A DNA stretch of 40,273 bases. Origin: Alphaproteobacteria bacterium. Its GTDB lineage: Bacteria; Pseudomonadota; Alphaproteobacteria; UBA828. Location of the stretch: assembly GCA_022820945.1 (NCBI GenBank), contig JAJEEP010000133.1, forward strand, positions 1-40,273, given 5' to 3'. The translations under genes were made by a program, and so were the position numbers. Numbering within the stretch: position 1 is the first letter of the stretch; each line of letters opens with the position of its first letter. The notes below the pieces were generated by a model, which saw nothing but the letters and a program-made list of their open reading frames with translations, was not told where the DNA came from and did not search any database. Below are positions 24,417 to 32,843 of the stretch, piece by piece.

Positions 24417-24667
24417 CGGGATTGCGCATTCGGCACCGTTTCAACCCGAACCGATCATGCGCCAGCCAGGCGAAGGAGGGAGCAAGAGGGCCTGAGGCCA
24501 TGCCTGAACGGACCACAGGATATGCACCGTGCGCATGCAGAACATGACATTCCATGACACATCGCAGGGGGTCCCGCCGGGCCCGCATGACAAAACATGA
24601 CATCGCATGACGTGTTCGATGGGTGTTCCCTTTCCGGCGGCGAACGCGAGGCCAGAATGCGGCGGCG

Positions 24668-25483
24668 CTATTGGGGGTCCGTATCCCGCAGCGCCACCGC
24701 AAGCGCGCAGAAGTCGTCCACCGTCAGCTCCTCGGGGCGCATGGTTCCGTCCAGTCCTGCGCGGGCGGGCAGGTCGCCGAGCGTGCGCCGGAGCATCTTC
24801 CGCCGTCCTCCGAAAGCGCGGGCCGTGACCGTCTCCAGGTCGCCCGGATGCGCCGGGACCGGCGAAAGGCGCGGCGTCAGCGCAACCACGCTGGAGGAGA
24901 CTTTCGGCGGCGGCGTGAAAGCGCCGGGCGGCAAATCGAAACAGTGGCGGACTTCGGCGCGCCATTGCGCGAGAACCGAGAGCCGTCCCCGCGCCCTGCT
25001 GCCCGGCAATGCCAGCAGCCGGTCGGCCACCTCCTTCTGGAACATCAGCGTCATGGATTCGATACCGTCCGGGCGTCGCAGCCAGCCGACCAGCAGGGGC
25101 GTTGCGATGTTGTATGGCAGATTGGCGACGACCTTGATCGGCGCGGGGCCGAGCGCGGCAAGGTCCACCTCAAGCGCGTCGGCGGCCAGCACCCGAAGCC
25201 GTCCCTCGCCGGCCGCCGCCAGTTCCGCGAGCGCCTCCACGCAGCGGGCGTCACGCTCGACTGCAACGATCCGTTCGGCGCCGGCCTCCAGCAGCGCGCG
25301 CGTGAGGCCGCCGGGTCCGGGCCCGATCTCGACCGCCGTCCGTCCCTCCAGAGGACCCGCCGCACGGGCGATGCGGTCGGCAATGCCGGGATCGAGCAGG
25401 AAATGCTGGCCAAGCGCGCGGCGGGCGCCCAGTCCGTACCGGCGGATCAGGTCCTGCGGGCGCGGCAGCTTGCCGTCAGACAC
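24668..25483 (-). CDS. rsmA: 16S rRNA (A1518/A1519) dimethyltransferase
   Basis: The 271-aa SAM enzyme dimethylates two adenines near the 3' end of 16S rRNA. Motifs are LGQHFLLDPGIADRI at the N terminus, SAM motif I VEIGPGPGGLTRALLEAGA, the catalytic NLPYNIATPLL and the FTPPPKVSSSVV target-recognition part. It is last in the lptF-lptG-surA-pdxA-rsmA unit and overlaps pdxA by 8 bp. Confidence 0.95.
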   Translation of the reverse strand: MSDGKLPRPQDLIRRYGLGARRALGQHFLLDPGIADRIARAAGPLEGRTAVEIGPGPGGLTRALLEAGAERIVAVERDARCVEALAELAAAGEGRLRVLAADALEVDLAALGPAPIKVVANLPYNIATPLLVGWLRRPDGIESMTLMFQKEVADRLLALPGSRARGRLSVLAQWRAEVRHCFDLPPGAFTPPPKVSSSVVALTPRLSPVPAHPGDLETVTARAFGGRRKMLRRTLGDLPARAGLDGTMRPEELTVDDFCALAVALRDTDPQ

Positions 25484-26450
25484 CTTGCCGGCGCTCTGCC
25501 ATCTGGCGGGCCAGTTTCAGGGCCGCAATCAGGCTGTCGGGCCGCGCGCGGCCGGCGCCGGCAATGTCGAGCGCCGTTCCGTGGTCGGGCGAGGTCCGCA
25601 CGATCGGCAGGCCGAGCGTGACGTTCACCGCATTATGAAAATCGAGCATCTTCACCGGAATCAGCGCCTGGTCGTGATAGGGGCAAAGCGCGGCGTCATA
25701 CCGGGCTCGCGCTTCAGCATGGAAGAGCGTGTCCGCCGGGAGCGGTCCTCGAATGTCGAATCCTTCCCGGCGGAGCCTGGCCGCAGCCGGAGCCATGATC
25801 GCGTCCTCTTCCAGCCCCAGTGCCCCGCCCTCCCCGGCATGGGGGTTCAGCCCCGCCAGCGCGAGCCGCGGCGCGGCAATGCCGAAATCGGCCCGCAGGT
25901 CGTGCGCGACGATGCGCGCCGTGTCTTCGACAAGGGTTGCCGTCAGCCGGCCCGCGACCTCCGAAAGCGGAATATGCACGGTCATCGGAACCGTTCGGAG
26001 GTGCTTGCCGACCAGCATCATGACCGGGCGCCGGGCGCCGGTAAGCTCGGCCAGGAACTCGGTGTGGCCCGGATGGGCGAAGCCGGCGCTTATCAGGCTT
26101 TCCTTCTGGACCGGTAGCGTGACAACCGCCGAAGCCTCGCCTGCGCGAACCGCCGCCACCGCCCGCTCGATGGAAGCGACAACCGCGGGCGCATGCGCGG
26201 GGTCGGCCGTTCCCGGCCTGACCGGCGCCGTAAGCGGCAGGGGCAGCACCGGCAAGGCATCCGGAAATATCTGCGCGGCCTCGCCGGGGCGCCTTATCTC
26301 GCGGACGGGAGCAGCGGGATCTATCCGGGCCAGCCACCCAGGATCGCCTGCCAAGAAGAAGGCCGGAACACCGGGCGCAGCCCAGGCCTTGAGCGCAAGC
26401 TCTCCGCCGACGCCGCCCGGTTCGCCCATGGTCAGCGCGAGCGGCTGCAA
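25476..26450 (-). CDS. pdxA: 4-hydroxythreonine-4-phosphate dehydrogenase
   Basis: The 324-aa enzyme oxidises 4-phosphohydroxy-threonine in vitamin B6 synthesis and supplies PdxJ. Family motifs are LALTMGEPGGVGGELALKA, the metal-site GHTEFLAELTG, GLNPHAGEGGALG and CPYHDQALIPVKM, and GLPIVRTSPDHGTALDIAG. The start is a TTG at 26450 preceded by GGAG with 8-nt spacing; the next ATG would cut into the conserved N terminus. It lies 4 bp after surA. Confidence 0.94.
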   Translation of the reverse strand: MQPLALTMGEPGGVGGELALKAWAAPGVPAFFLAGDPGWLARIDPAAPVREIRRPGEAAQIFPDALPVLPLPLTAPVRPGTADPAHAPAVVASIERAVAAVRAGEASAVVTLPVQKESLISAGFAHPGHTEFLAELTGARRPVMMLVGKHLRTVPMTVHIPLSEVAGRLTATLVEDTARIVAHDLRADFGIAAPRLALAGLNPHAGEGGALGLEEDAIMAPAAARLRREGFDIRGPLPADTLFHAEARARYDAALCPYHDQALIPVKMLDFHNAVNVTLGLPIVRTSPDHGTALDIAGAGRARPDSLIAALKLARQMAERRQGV

Positions 26451-26454
26451 GGGG

Positions 26455-27405
26455 TCATCTCCGGCGAAATATCAGTGCAGACCGGCGCAGGTCCTGCAAA
26501 TAGCGGTCAGCCCGCCGGCTGATGCGCTCCACGCGCAACCGCCGCTCAATACCGGCCCGTTCCGTGGCGTCTTCGCCCGCCGCGCTCTCGACGACGCTCC
26601 GCTCACGAAGCAGGAGGATGTAGAACCCGTCCTCAAGGCGAACCGGGGCAGAAACGCCATTTGGGGTCAGGGCGTCGAGCGCGGCCTCCAGACGGGCGTC
26701 GAGCTGCCCGGCCCGCACCCGCCCGAGGTCGCCGCCGATAGCCGCGGAAGAGGATTGCGAGAACTGTCTGGCCAGCCCGTCAAAGGAGGCGCCGGCGCGC
26801 AATTGCGCCACGATCCCGTCCGCTGCGGCGCGGACCTCGCTTTCCCTTGCCGGGTCGTCCAGCTCGAGGAAGATTTCCGAAGCGACATATTCCGTGGATC
26901 CGGCGGCGGCGCGCCGTTCCGCAAGGCGCGCATCGATCTCGCCCGCTCCGACCTCGATGCGCGGCGCGATCCGCCGGGCCACGACCGTGTTCCAGGCGGC
27001 CTCTACCCGCAGATGCTCCTTCAGCGCCTCGAAATCGAGCCTGTTGTTGCGGAAGAATTGGACCAGTCCTCCGGGCGGAAGATTGTTGCGCTTCTCGATG
27101 TTCTCGATCTGCCGCCCGATCTCGCGTTCGCTCACGCGGACCCCGAGCCGCCCCGCTTCCTGGCTTTGCAGGCGTTCATCCATAAGGGTTCGCAGAATCT
27201 GGGATCCGAGCCGGCGGCGGATCTCCGGAGTGTCCCGGACATTGGAGGAGGACAACGCGATGCCCAGCCGGGCAATCACGTCGTATCGGGTGATGATGTC
27301 GTCGTTGACGACCGCGACAATCCGGCCGGCCTGCTGGGCCTGGGCAACACCGCAGGCAGCCAGACCGCAGAACAAGAAAACAAACCGCAGGCACACGCTA
27401 CGCAT
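26455..27405 (-). CDS. surA: SurA-type periplasmic chaperone/PPIase
   Basis: The 316-aa protein has a signal peptide (FVFLFCGLAACGVAQAQQA). The SurA N-terminal domain follows (RIVAVVNDDIITRYDVIARL and ILRTLMDERLQSQEAGRLGVRVSEREI). One parvulin domain is visible (about 170-265, VASEIFLELDD, FSQSSSAAIGGDLGRVRAGQL, VSAPVRLEDGFYILLL). E. coli SurA has two parvulin domains; the alphaproteobacterial form has one. SurA escorts outer-membrane proteins, including LptD. In most Alphaproteobacteria lptD lies directly before it; here lptG does. Confidence 0.88.
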   Translation of the reverse strand: MRSVCLRFVFLFCGLAACGVAQAQQAGRIVAVVNDDIITRYDVIARLGIALSSSNVRDTPEIRRRLGSQILRTLMDERLQSQEAGRLGVRVSEREIGRQIENIEKRNNLPPGGLVQFFRNNRLDFEALKEHLRVEAAWNTVVARRIAPRIEVGAGEIDARLAERRAAAGSTEYVASEIFLELDDPARESEVRAAADGIVAQLRAGASFDGLARQFSQSSSAAIGGDLGRVRAGQLDARLEAALDALTPNGVSAPVRLEDGFYILLLRERSVVESAAGEDATERAGIERRLRVERISRRADRYLQDLRRSALIFRRR

Positions 27406-27446
27406 CTTCGCCGTTTCCGTCTGTCTCGGCAGTTGCAGTTATGCCG

Positions 27447-28538
27447 TTAGCCGTCCTCCAGATGCAAGAGCGCAGCGCAGCCCAGCATCACCGCCGCCGC
27501 TGCCGGCGTCCAGGCCGCCAGCACGACCGGCGCCCGCCCCGACAGGCCAAGCGCAAACACGACATCCGACAGGATAAACAGCAGGAAACCGGCCCCGACG
27601 CCGGCGGAGAGCATTACGGCTGTCCCGCCGCGCCGCCGCGACCGGATCGAGACCGCCGCCCCGATCAGGAGCATCGCCGCAGTCAGGACGACGGACGCGA
27701 GCAGGGCATGAAACCGGAGCCGGTGCTTTCGCGCCTGAAAGCCCGCCTCCTCCAGCGCTTCGATATATGCCGGCAATCTCCAGACCGACATGGTCGCCGG
27801 GCCTGTCAGACCGTCTTCGATATGCTCCCAGCTGAGCGTTGTAGGAATCCTCTCCGCAATCCGGCGGGCAGGCGCACCGCCGGAGCCGGCGTCCCAAACG
27901 CCCTTCAGGAACCAGTATCCATCGCGCAATTCCGCCGAGCCGGCATCCAGGCGGTTGCGGAAGTGGCGCAGCCCCTCGAAACGATAGACCACGACATCGT
28001 GCAGAATGCGTTCCTTGTCGACCCGGTCGGCAAACAGAATGGTCAGGTCCCCGTCATCGACTTCCCGCAGCCAGAGTCCGGATTGGGAAATCGACGACAC
28101 GGGAGCGGCGCTGCCGAAATACCGCGCCTCGAGCCGATCGAAGCGCCCCTGGGCGGCCGCTGCAAGCGGGCCGTAAAACACCACCGCTCCCGCGCCCAGC
28201 ACGAATGCGACCGCCAGCGCCGGCAACAATACCTTCCAGACCGAGACGCCGGCCCCGTGCGCAGCCGTCAATTCGTTGTGCCGTCCAAGACGGTCGAAGG
28301 CGAACAAGGCGCCGAAGAGCACTGCGAACGGCAGCAGGAGTTCAAGCATTGCCGGCAATTCCAGCGCCGCCATCTCCAGCACGATTCCAAACGTCGCTTC
28401 GTCTCTGGACCCGGACCGGCGCAACAGCTCGATCATGCCGATCAGCCAGACGAGGGCAGCCAATACGACCAGCACGATGCAGACCCACAGGAAAAACCGC
28501 CGGGCCAGATAGCGGGAGAGCACTCCGAATTGTCCCAT
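27447..28538 (-). CDS. lptG: LPS export permease LptG
   Basis: The 363-aa YjgP/YjgQ-family inner-membrane protein has two groups of three transmembrane helices (about 13-35, 60-85, 100-120 and the C-terminal set at 270-355), with a periplasmic jellyroll domain between (GLWLREVDDGDLTILFADRVD). It forms the LptB2FG ABC transporter with LptF and an ATPase encoded elsewhere. I chose ATG 28538, which starts YLARRFFLWVCIVLVV. It follows lptF by 17 bp. Confidence 0.9.
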   Translation of the reverse strand: MGQFGVLSRYLARRFFLWVCIVLVVLAALVWLIGMIELLRRSGSRDEATFGIVLEMAALELPAMLELLLPFAVLFGALFAFDRLGRHNELTAAHGAGVSVWKVLLPALAVAFVLGAGAVVFYGPLAAAAQGRFDRLEARYFGSAAPVSSISQSGLWLREVDDGDLTILFADRVDKERILHDVVVYRFEGLRHFRNRLDAGSAELRDGYWFLKGVWDAGSGGAPARRIAERIPTTLSWEHIEDGLTGPATMSVWRLPAYIEALEEAGFQARKHRLRFHALLASVVLTAAMLLIGAAVSIRSRRRGGTAVMLSAGVGAGFLLFILSDVVFALGLSGRAPVVLAAWTPAAAAVMLGCAALLHLEDG

Positions 28539-28555
28539 TCTCGCCGCGCCTCTCT

Positions 28556-29650
28556 TCAGACGGGCAGCGGACGGCGGCGACCGCCCATTGCCAGGAGCGC
28601 GAACCCGACCAGGATAGGCACCGCCCCGATCGCATATTGGAGGCCCGCAAGCGCCGGCAGCTTCGCCACCGCCGCCTTCACTGCGAAAGCTCCCACAAGA
28701 AGGCCGAAGGCAAGCGCGCCAGCCAGGGCCGGCCTGAAGGACTGGCCTCGGCGATTTATGCCCCCCAAAAGCAGGCATGCAAGCGCGACGGCGGTCACGG
28801 CGCCGGGCATAAGGCCGCTGGCGAGTCGAAAATGCCCCTCCGCCTTGTGCTTCGCGACATTTGCTTGTCCGACCTCTTCGACGGACGGATTCAGAAGCTC
28901 GCCCAAACTCCGCTCCCGCCGGCTGCGCGACCTCTTCGGAATGGCTGGCAAGTTCAGTTCAATCGTGTTGCGATCGAAATATATGAGAGTCAGGCGGCCG
29001 GATTTTCGGTCGATTTCCTGCCGGCTTCCATTGAATGCGACCAGCGTCGGCACGCCGTCCGCTATCGTCGCGGTCCCCCTTTCGGCCAGGTAGGTTATGC
29101 GCCGGTCGGGGTTCCTGTCGTCCTGCAGCAGAATTCCGGAATACTCGCTGGTGCCGACGCCGTCCTGGACAAACAGCGTCATGTCCCGGCCGATCTGCCG
29201 GAAGACGCCCGGCCGGACGAACAGCACCGAAAAACGGTCCCTCAGGATCGACTGGAGGTCTCGAAGCTCCCTCTCCGAGGCGGGCGCCAACACGAGCGCA
29301 TTCCAGGTGACGATTGCCATCACCACCAGTCCCAGCAGCAATGCGGGCGCCGCCAGACGCAGGTCGCTGACGCCAGCCGCGCGCATCACGATCACCTCGC
29401 TGTCGGAAGCCATCCGGACATAGACGAGCAGGACGGAAATCAGCAGCGCCAAAGGCAGCCCCACACTCGCGAGATACGGCAGCGCCAGCATCACGAGCGC
29501 CGCGAACATCTCGATGGCAATGCCGCGTTCCACGATGTCATCGACGAAACGCAGCGCTGTCGCCAGCAGCAGCAGAGGGGCCAGAGCGCCGGCCGCGGCG
29601 CCGAGCGCGACAAGCAAACGCCGCAGGACATAAAGATCGGTCTGGCGCAT
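28556..29650 (-). CDS. lptF: LPS export permease LptF
   Basis: The 364-aa protein has the same layout as LptG: N-terminal helices (LLVALGAAAGALAPLLLL, FAALVMLALPYLASVGLPLALLISVLLVYVRM), the MASDSEVIVMRAAGVS cytoplasmic coupling segment typical of LptF/G, a periplasmic domain (FSVLFVRPGVFRQIGRDMTLFVQDG) and C-terminal helices. It extracts LPS from the inner membrane together with LptG. It leads the lptF-lptG-surA-pdxA-rsmA unit and is divergent from pepA across 54 bp. Confidence 0.9.
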   Translation of the reverse strand: MRQTDLYVLRRLLVALGAAAGALAPLLLLATALRFVDDIVERGIAIEMFAALVMLALPYLASVGLPLALLISVLLVYVRMASDSEVIVMRAAGVSDLRLAAPALLLGLVVMAIVTWNALVLAPASERELRDLQSILRDRFSVLFVRPGVFRQIGRDMTLFVQDGVGTSEYSGILLQDDRNPDRRITYLAERGTATIADGVPTLVAFNGSRQEIDRKSGRLTLIYFDRNTIELNLPAIPKRSRSRRERSLGELLNPSVEEVGQANVAKHKAEGHFRLASGLMPGAVTAVALACLLLGGINRRGQSFRPALAGALAFGLLVGAFAVKAAVAKLPALAGLQYAIGAVPILVGFALLAMGGRRRPLPV

Positions 29651-29704
29651 CGCGTGCCTGTATGCTGCTTTACCGAAAATCAGACAAGCCGCATGAGGGT
29701 CACG

Positions 29705-31162
29705 ATGAAGGTTTCTTTCGCCGCTCCCGCCCTGCCCCGCTCGGGAGCCCTGGTGCTCACAGTTGCAAAGGGAGGGGCCCTGGATGGCCTGGCGGCCGAG
29801 GCGGACGCCGCCGCATCCGGCGCCCTTTCGCAAGCGATGGCGGCTTCTCGTTTCGACGGCGAGGCGAAGGCCACGATCGAGGTGATGGCACCTTTCGGCC
29901 TGGACGCGGAGCGGGTGCTGGTCGTCGGTGTCGGAGAGGAGCTGGATGCCCGGCTCGCTGAAGATGTGGGCGGCACCGTCTATTCCGCGCTCGCCAGGTC
30001 GGGTTCCAGTTCGGCGACACTGGTCTGGCCGCAGACCGGCTCCGCTGCCGCTGCCGGCCTCGGCGCAGCCCTTGCCGCCTACCGGTTCGACAAATACCGC
30101 ACGACACTGAAGGACAAGGACAAGCCGGCGCTCGCGGAACTTGTGGTCGCGGCGCCGGACGCCGAAGAAGCACGCCGGTCCTACGAGCAGGACGGCGCCA
30201 GGATTGTCGAGGCCGTTGCCTTCGCGCGCGACTTCGTCTCGGAGCCGGGCAATGTCCTTTATCCGGAGAGCTATGCGGACGGGCTTCGCGAACTGGAGGC
30301 GCTCGGCGTTTCCGTAGAGGTGTTCGACCAGGCGGCGCTTGAAGACCTGAAAATGGCGACACTGCTGGGCGTGGCGCAGGGAAGCGCGCGCGAGGCCCGG
30401 GTCGTCGTCATGCGCTGGCAGGGCGGGGAGGAGCCGCCGATCGCCCTCGTCGGCAAGGGCGTCACGTTCGATACCGGCGGCATCTCGATCAAGCCCAGCG
30501 GCGGCATGGAAGAGATGAAATGGGACATGGGGGGATCCGCCGCCGTGGCCGGAGCCATGAAGGCCATAGCCGGGCGCAAGGCGGCCGCGAATGTCGTCGG
30601 TATCGTGGGCCTGGTGGAAAACATGCCTTCGGCGACGGCCCAGCGGCCCGGCGACGTCGTGACGAGCTACTCCGGACAGACCGTCGAGGTTATCAACACC
30701 GATGCTGAGGGCCGCCTCGTCCTGGCGGACCTGCTGGCCTATGTCATCGAGCGATATGAACCGCATGCCGTGGTCGATCTGGCAACGCTCACCGGCGCCA
30801 TGGTGATGGCGCTTGCCCACGAATATGCCGGCATGTTCTCCAACAACGACGCGCTGGCAGAGTCGCTGATGTCGGCAGGCGCGGCCGTGGACGAAAAATT
30901 GTGGCGGTTTCCGCTCCATGACGCCTACGACAAGATGCTCGAGTCCCACATCGCCGATATGAAGAACATCGGTCCGCGCGAGGCAGGCGCGATATCCGCG
31001 GCGCAGTTCCTGAAACGCTTCGTCGGCGATACGCCCTGGGCTCACCTGGACATCGCCGGCACGGCCTGGACCGACAAGGCGCGTCCGACGGTGCCGAAGG
31101 GAGCGACGGGCTACGGCGTGCGCCTGCTCGACCGGCTGGTCCGGGATGTCTGCGAAAGCTGA
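29705..31162 (+). CDS. pepA: Leucyl aminopeptidase
   Basis: The 485-aa M17 metallopeptidase removes N-terminal residues in the cytoplasm. The C-terminal catalytic domain has VGKGVTFDTGGISIKPSGGMEEMKWDMGGSAAV (metal and substrate lysines) and the family signature NTDAEGRLVLADLL. An earlier in-frame ATG at 29693 exists, but ATG 29705 has GAGG at 7-nt spacing and gives the usual MKVSFA start. Its 3' end overlaps holC by 17 bp. Confidence 0.95.
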   Translation: MKVSFAAPALPRSGALVLTVAKGGALDGLAAEADAAASGALSQAMAASRFDGEAKATIEVMAPFGLDAERVLVVGVGEELDARLAEDVGGTVYSALARSGSSSATLVWPQTGSAAAAGLGAALAAYRFDKYRTTLKDKDKPALAELVVAAPDAEEARRSYEQDGARIVEAVAFARDFVSEPGNVLYPESYADGLRELEALGVSVEVFDQAALEDLKMATLLGVAQGSAREARVVVMRWQGGEEPPIALVGKGVTFDTGGISIKPSGGMEEMKWDMGGSAAVAGAMKAIAGRKAAANVVGIVGLVENMPSATAQRPGDVVTSYSGQTVEVINTDAEGRLVLADLLAYVIERYEPHAVVDLATLTGAMVMALAHEYAGMFSNNDALAESLMSAGAAVDEKLWRFPLHDAYDKMLESHIADMKNIGPREAGAISAAQFLKRFVGDTPWAHLDIAGTAWTDKARPTVPKGATGYGVRLLDRLVRDVCES

Positions 31163-31598
31163 CCCGCCGGTCTTCTACGACCTGGACGGCGCTCCGCTGG
31201 ACCTCGGCCTCGGCCGGCTGCTGGAAGCTGCGCTGGCCGAGGGCCGGCGGGTCTGCGTCCGCCTCGGCCAGGACGAACGGGTGGCGGCGCTCGACCAGGG
31301 GTTGTGGACCTACCGCAATGACAGCTTCCTGCCGCATGGATGCGAGGGCGACCCCGCCGAGCATCCGGTATGGCTGACGGCGGCGCCCGGAAATCCCAAC
31401 GCGGCCGACCTGCTCGTCCTGGTGGACGACGCGCCGCTTGACGGACGCGAGGGATTCGCCGGCACCGCATACCTGTTCGACCGGCGCGACCCCGCAATGC
31501 GCGACATTGCCCGCGACCGGTTTGCCGCATTCCGCGACGAGGGAAGCCGGCCCGCATATCTGCGGTTCGGGCCGCAGGGCTGGCCGCAGTCCGAATAG
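31146..31598 (+). CDS. holC: DNA polymerase III chi subunit
   Basis: The 150-aa protein shows the HolC pattern: [47 protein letters not shown], then SFLPHGCEG...PVWLT and a [29 protein letters not shown] helix. Chi links the clamp loader to SSB. The pepA-holC-ndk order is common in Alphaproteobacteria. The start lies inside the pepA end. Confidence 0.92.
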   Translation: MSAKADPPVFYDLDGAPLDLGLGRLLEAALAEGRRVCVRLGQDERVAALDQGLWTYRNDSFLPHGCEGDPAEHPVWLTAAPGNPNAADLLVLVDDAPLDGREGFAGTAYLFDRRDPAMRDIARDRFAAFRDEGSRPAYLRFGPQGWPQSE

Positions 31599-31665
31599 CG
31601 CCGTTGTGCGGGCAGGGCGGCATGGCTATAACGCCGCGCCCGCCATGCTGGGGAGGAGACCTGAA

Positions 31666-32088
31666 GTGGCGACCGAACGCACATTGTCCATCGTGAAGCC
31701 CGACGCGACCCGACGCCAGCTGACGGGAGAGATCATCGCCCGGCTGGAGAAGGCCGGGCTCAGGGTCGTGGCCCAGAAGCGCATCCGGCTGACGCGGGAG
31801 CAGGCGGAAGGCTTCTACGCCGAGCACAGCGAGCGGCCCTTTTTCGACGATCTCTGCACCTTCATGACCTCGGGGCCCGTCGTGGTGCAGGTGCTGGAAT
31901 GCGAGGGCGCCATCGAACTCAATCGGGAGATCATGGGCGTCACCAACCCGGCCAATGCGGCCGAGGGCACGATCCGCAAGGATTACGGCGAATCGATCGA
32001 GGCGAATTCCGTCCACGGCTCCGACTCTCCCGAGAGCGCGGCGCGCGAGATCGCCTATTTCTTCAGCGCCTGCGAAGTCGTCGGCTAA
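31666..32088 (+). CDS. ndk: Nucleoside-diphosphate kinase
   Basis: The 140-aa enzyme moves a phosphate between nucleoside di- and triphosphates through H117 in the [12 protein letters not shown] signature. The N terminus reads [14 protein letters not shown]. The GTG start at 31666 follows GGGAGGAG. It overlaps the convergent comF gene by 4 bp. Confidence 0.96.
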   Translation: MATERTLSIVKPDATRRQLTGEIIARLEKAGLRVVAQKRIRLTREQAEGFYAEHSERPFFDDLCTFMTSGPVVVQVLECEGAIELNREIMGVTNPANAAEGTIRKDYGESIEANSVHGSDSPESAAREIAYFFSACEVVG

Positions 32089-32834
32089 ACCCGGTCCGGG
32101 CTATCGACACGGGCCACGGTCAGGGCATCGACGCGGGCCGCGCCGGCGCGCTTGAGGGTCCGCGCGCAGGCCTCGAGCGTCGCCCCGGTCGTCAACACAT
32201 CGTCCACGACGACAATTCGCGCGCCGCGAACCCGGTCCCGCCAGGCCGGCGCGACGCGGAATGCGCCGGCGACATTGCGCCCCCGTTCGTTGCGGCCGAG
32301 CTCCGTTTGCGGGCGCGTGCGCCTCACGCGCCGCAACAGGCCGGGAGCGAAGGCGGCTTCGCCTCCGGCGGCGAGCCGTCCCGCCAGCAGCGCGGCCTGG
32401 TTGTAGCGCCGCCGGTATAGCCGCATCCAGTGAAGCGGCACCGGGGCGATCCAGTCCGCGTCCTTCAGCAACGCAGCGCCGGCTTCCCGCGCCCATGCCG
32501 ACAGCAGCGGCGCCAGGCCGGTCTCGTCCCGGAACTTGAAGCGCTGGACGAGATTTCTTGCGTTACCGCCATAAACCAGCGCGCTTCTTGCCCGGTCATA
32601 GGCAGGGTGTTTCGCCATGCACGCGCCGCAAAGCGAGTCGGCCTCCGCCTGGAGGGCGAAGGGCCGCCCGCAACTGTCGCACAACGGCTCGACGATGAAC
32701 TCGAGGTCCGACCAGCAGGCCCCGCAAAGGGTCGCCGGGTCTGCGACCGGGCCTCGGCAAAAGGCGCAGCGCGGCGGCAGCGCGAGGTCCAGCAACCGCC
32801 GCCCAAATGCCGCAGCTCCCGGTCCGGGAAACAC
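32085..32834 (-). CDS. comF: ComF family phosphoribosyltransferase-like protein
   Basis: The 249-aa product has an N-terminal zinc-binding region with paired cysteines (CAFC, CGAC, CDSC and CGAC, about 23-73). A PRTase domain follows: [45 protein letters not shown] and the PRPP loop [17 protein letters not shown]. ComF proteins act in DNA uptake in competent bacteria, but in Alphaproteobacteria the role is not settled. The start is a GTG at 32834. Confidence 0.9.
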   Translation of the reverse strand: MFPGPGAAAFGRRLLDLALPPRCAFCRGPVADPATLCGACWSDLEFIVEPLCDSCGRPFALQAEADSLCGACMAKHPAYDRARSALVYGGNARNLVQRFKFRDETGLAPLLSAWAREAGAALLKDADWIAPVPLHWMRLYRRRYNQAALLAGRLAAGGEAAFAPGLLRRVRRTRPQTELGRNERGRNVAGAFRVAPAWRDRVRGARIVVVDDVLTTGATLEACARTLKRAGAARVDALTVARVDSPDRV

Positions 32835-32843
32835 CGGCCGGGA

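Larger units (their letters stand above)
23796..24612 (+). ncRNA. Dispersed structured element, copy A (candidate RNA or mobile repeat)
   Basis: This 970-bp gap between acyl-CoA synthetase and rsmA has no convincing gene. It holds a copy of an element also present at 36250-36707 in the opposite orientation. In order it shows: a promoter, a GCAGGAGG stretch, a hairpin GCGGC-N9-GCCGC (about 23842-23860) that is almost identical in copy B, and a conserved GC-rich core (23931-24057). The core contains a TCGCGCGC/GCGCGCGA stem (23930-23937 and 23946-23953), the palindrome GCGCGCCGGCGCGC (23972-23985) and a CCCGCCGC/GCGGCGGG stem. The tail has GCGCATGCAGA and CATGACAT/CATGACA words (24529-24612). 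Copy A carries about 300 bp of extra sequence, including the 109-bp repeat at 24308-24416. It could instead be a small Arg-rich reading frame: one frame of the core keeps mostly similar residues between copies. Confidence 0.5.

Noticed and set aside
28556-31045. 829-aa frame extending lptF upstream through pepA
   Set aside because: Only the part from 29650 down is LptF; upstream residues are the antisense of pepA.
28205-31162. Very long open frame covering the lptF region antisense and running into pepA
   Set aside because: High GC leaves antisense frames open; the part before 29705 is Arg/Pro/Gln-rich without family features, while lptF on the other strand and pepA from 29705 are clear.
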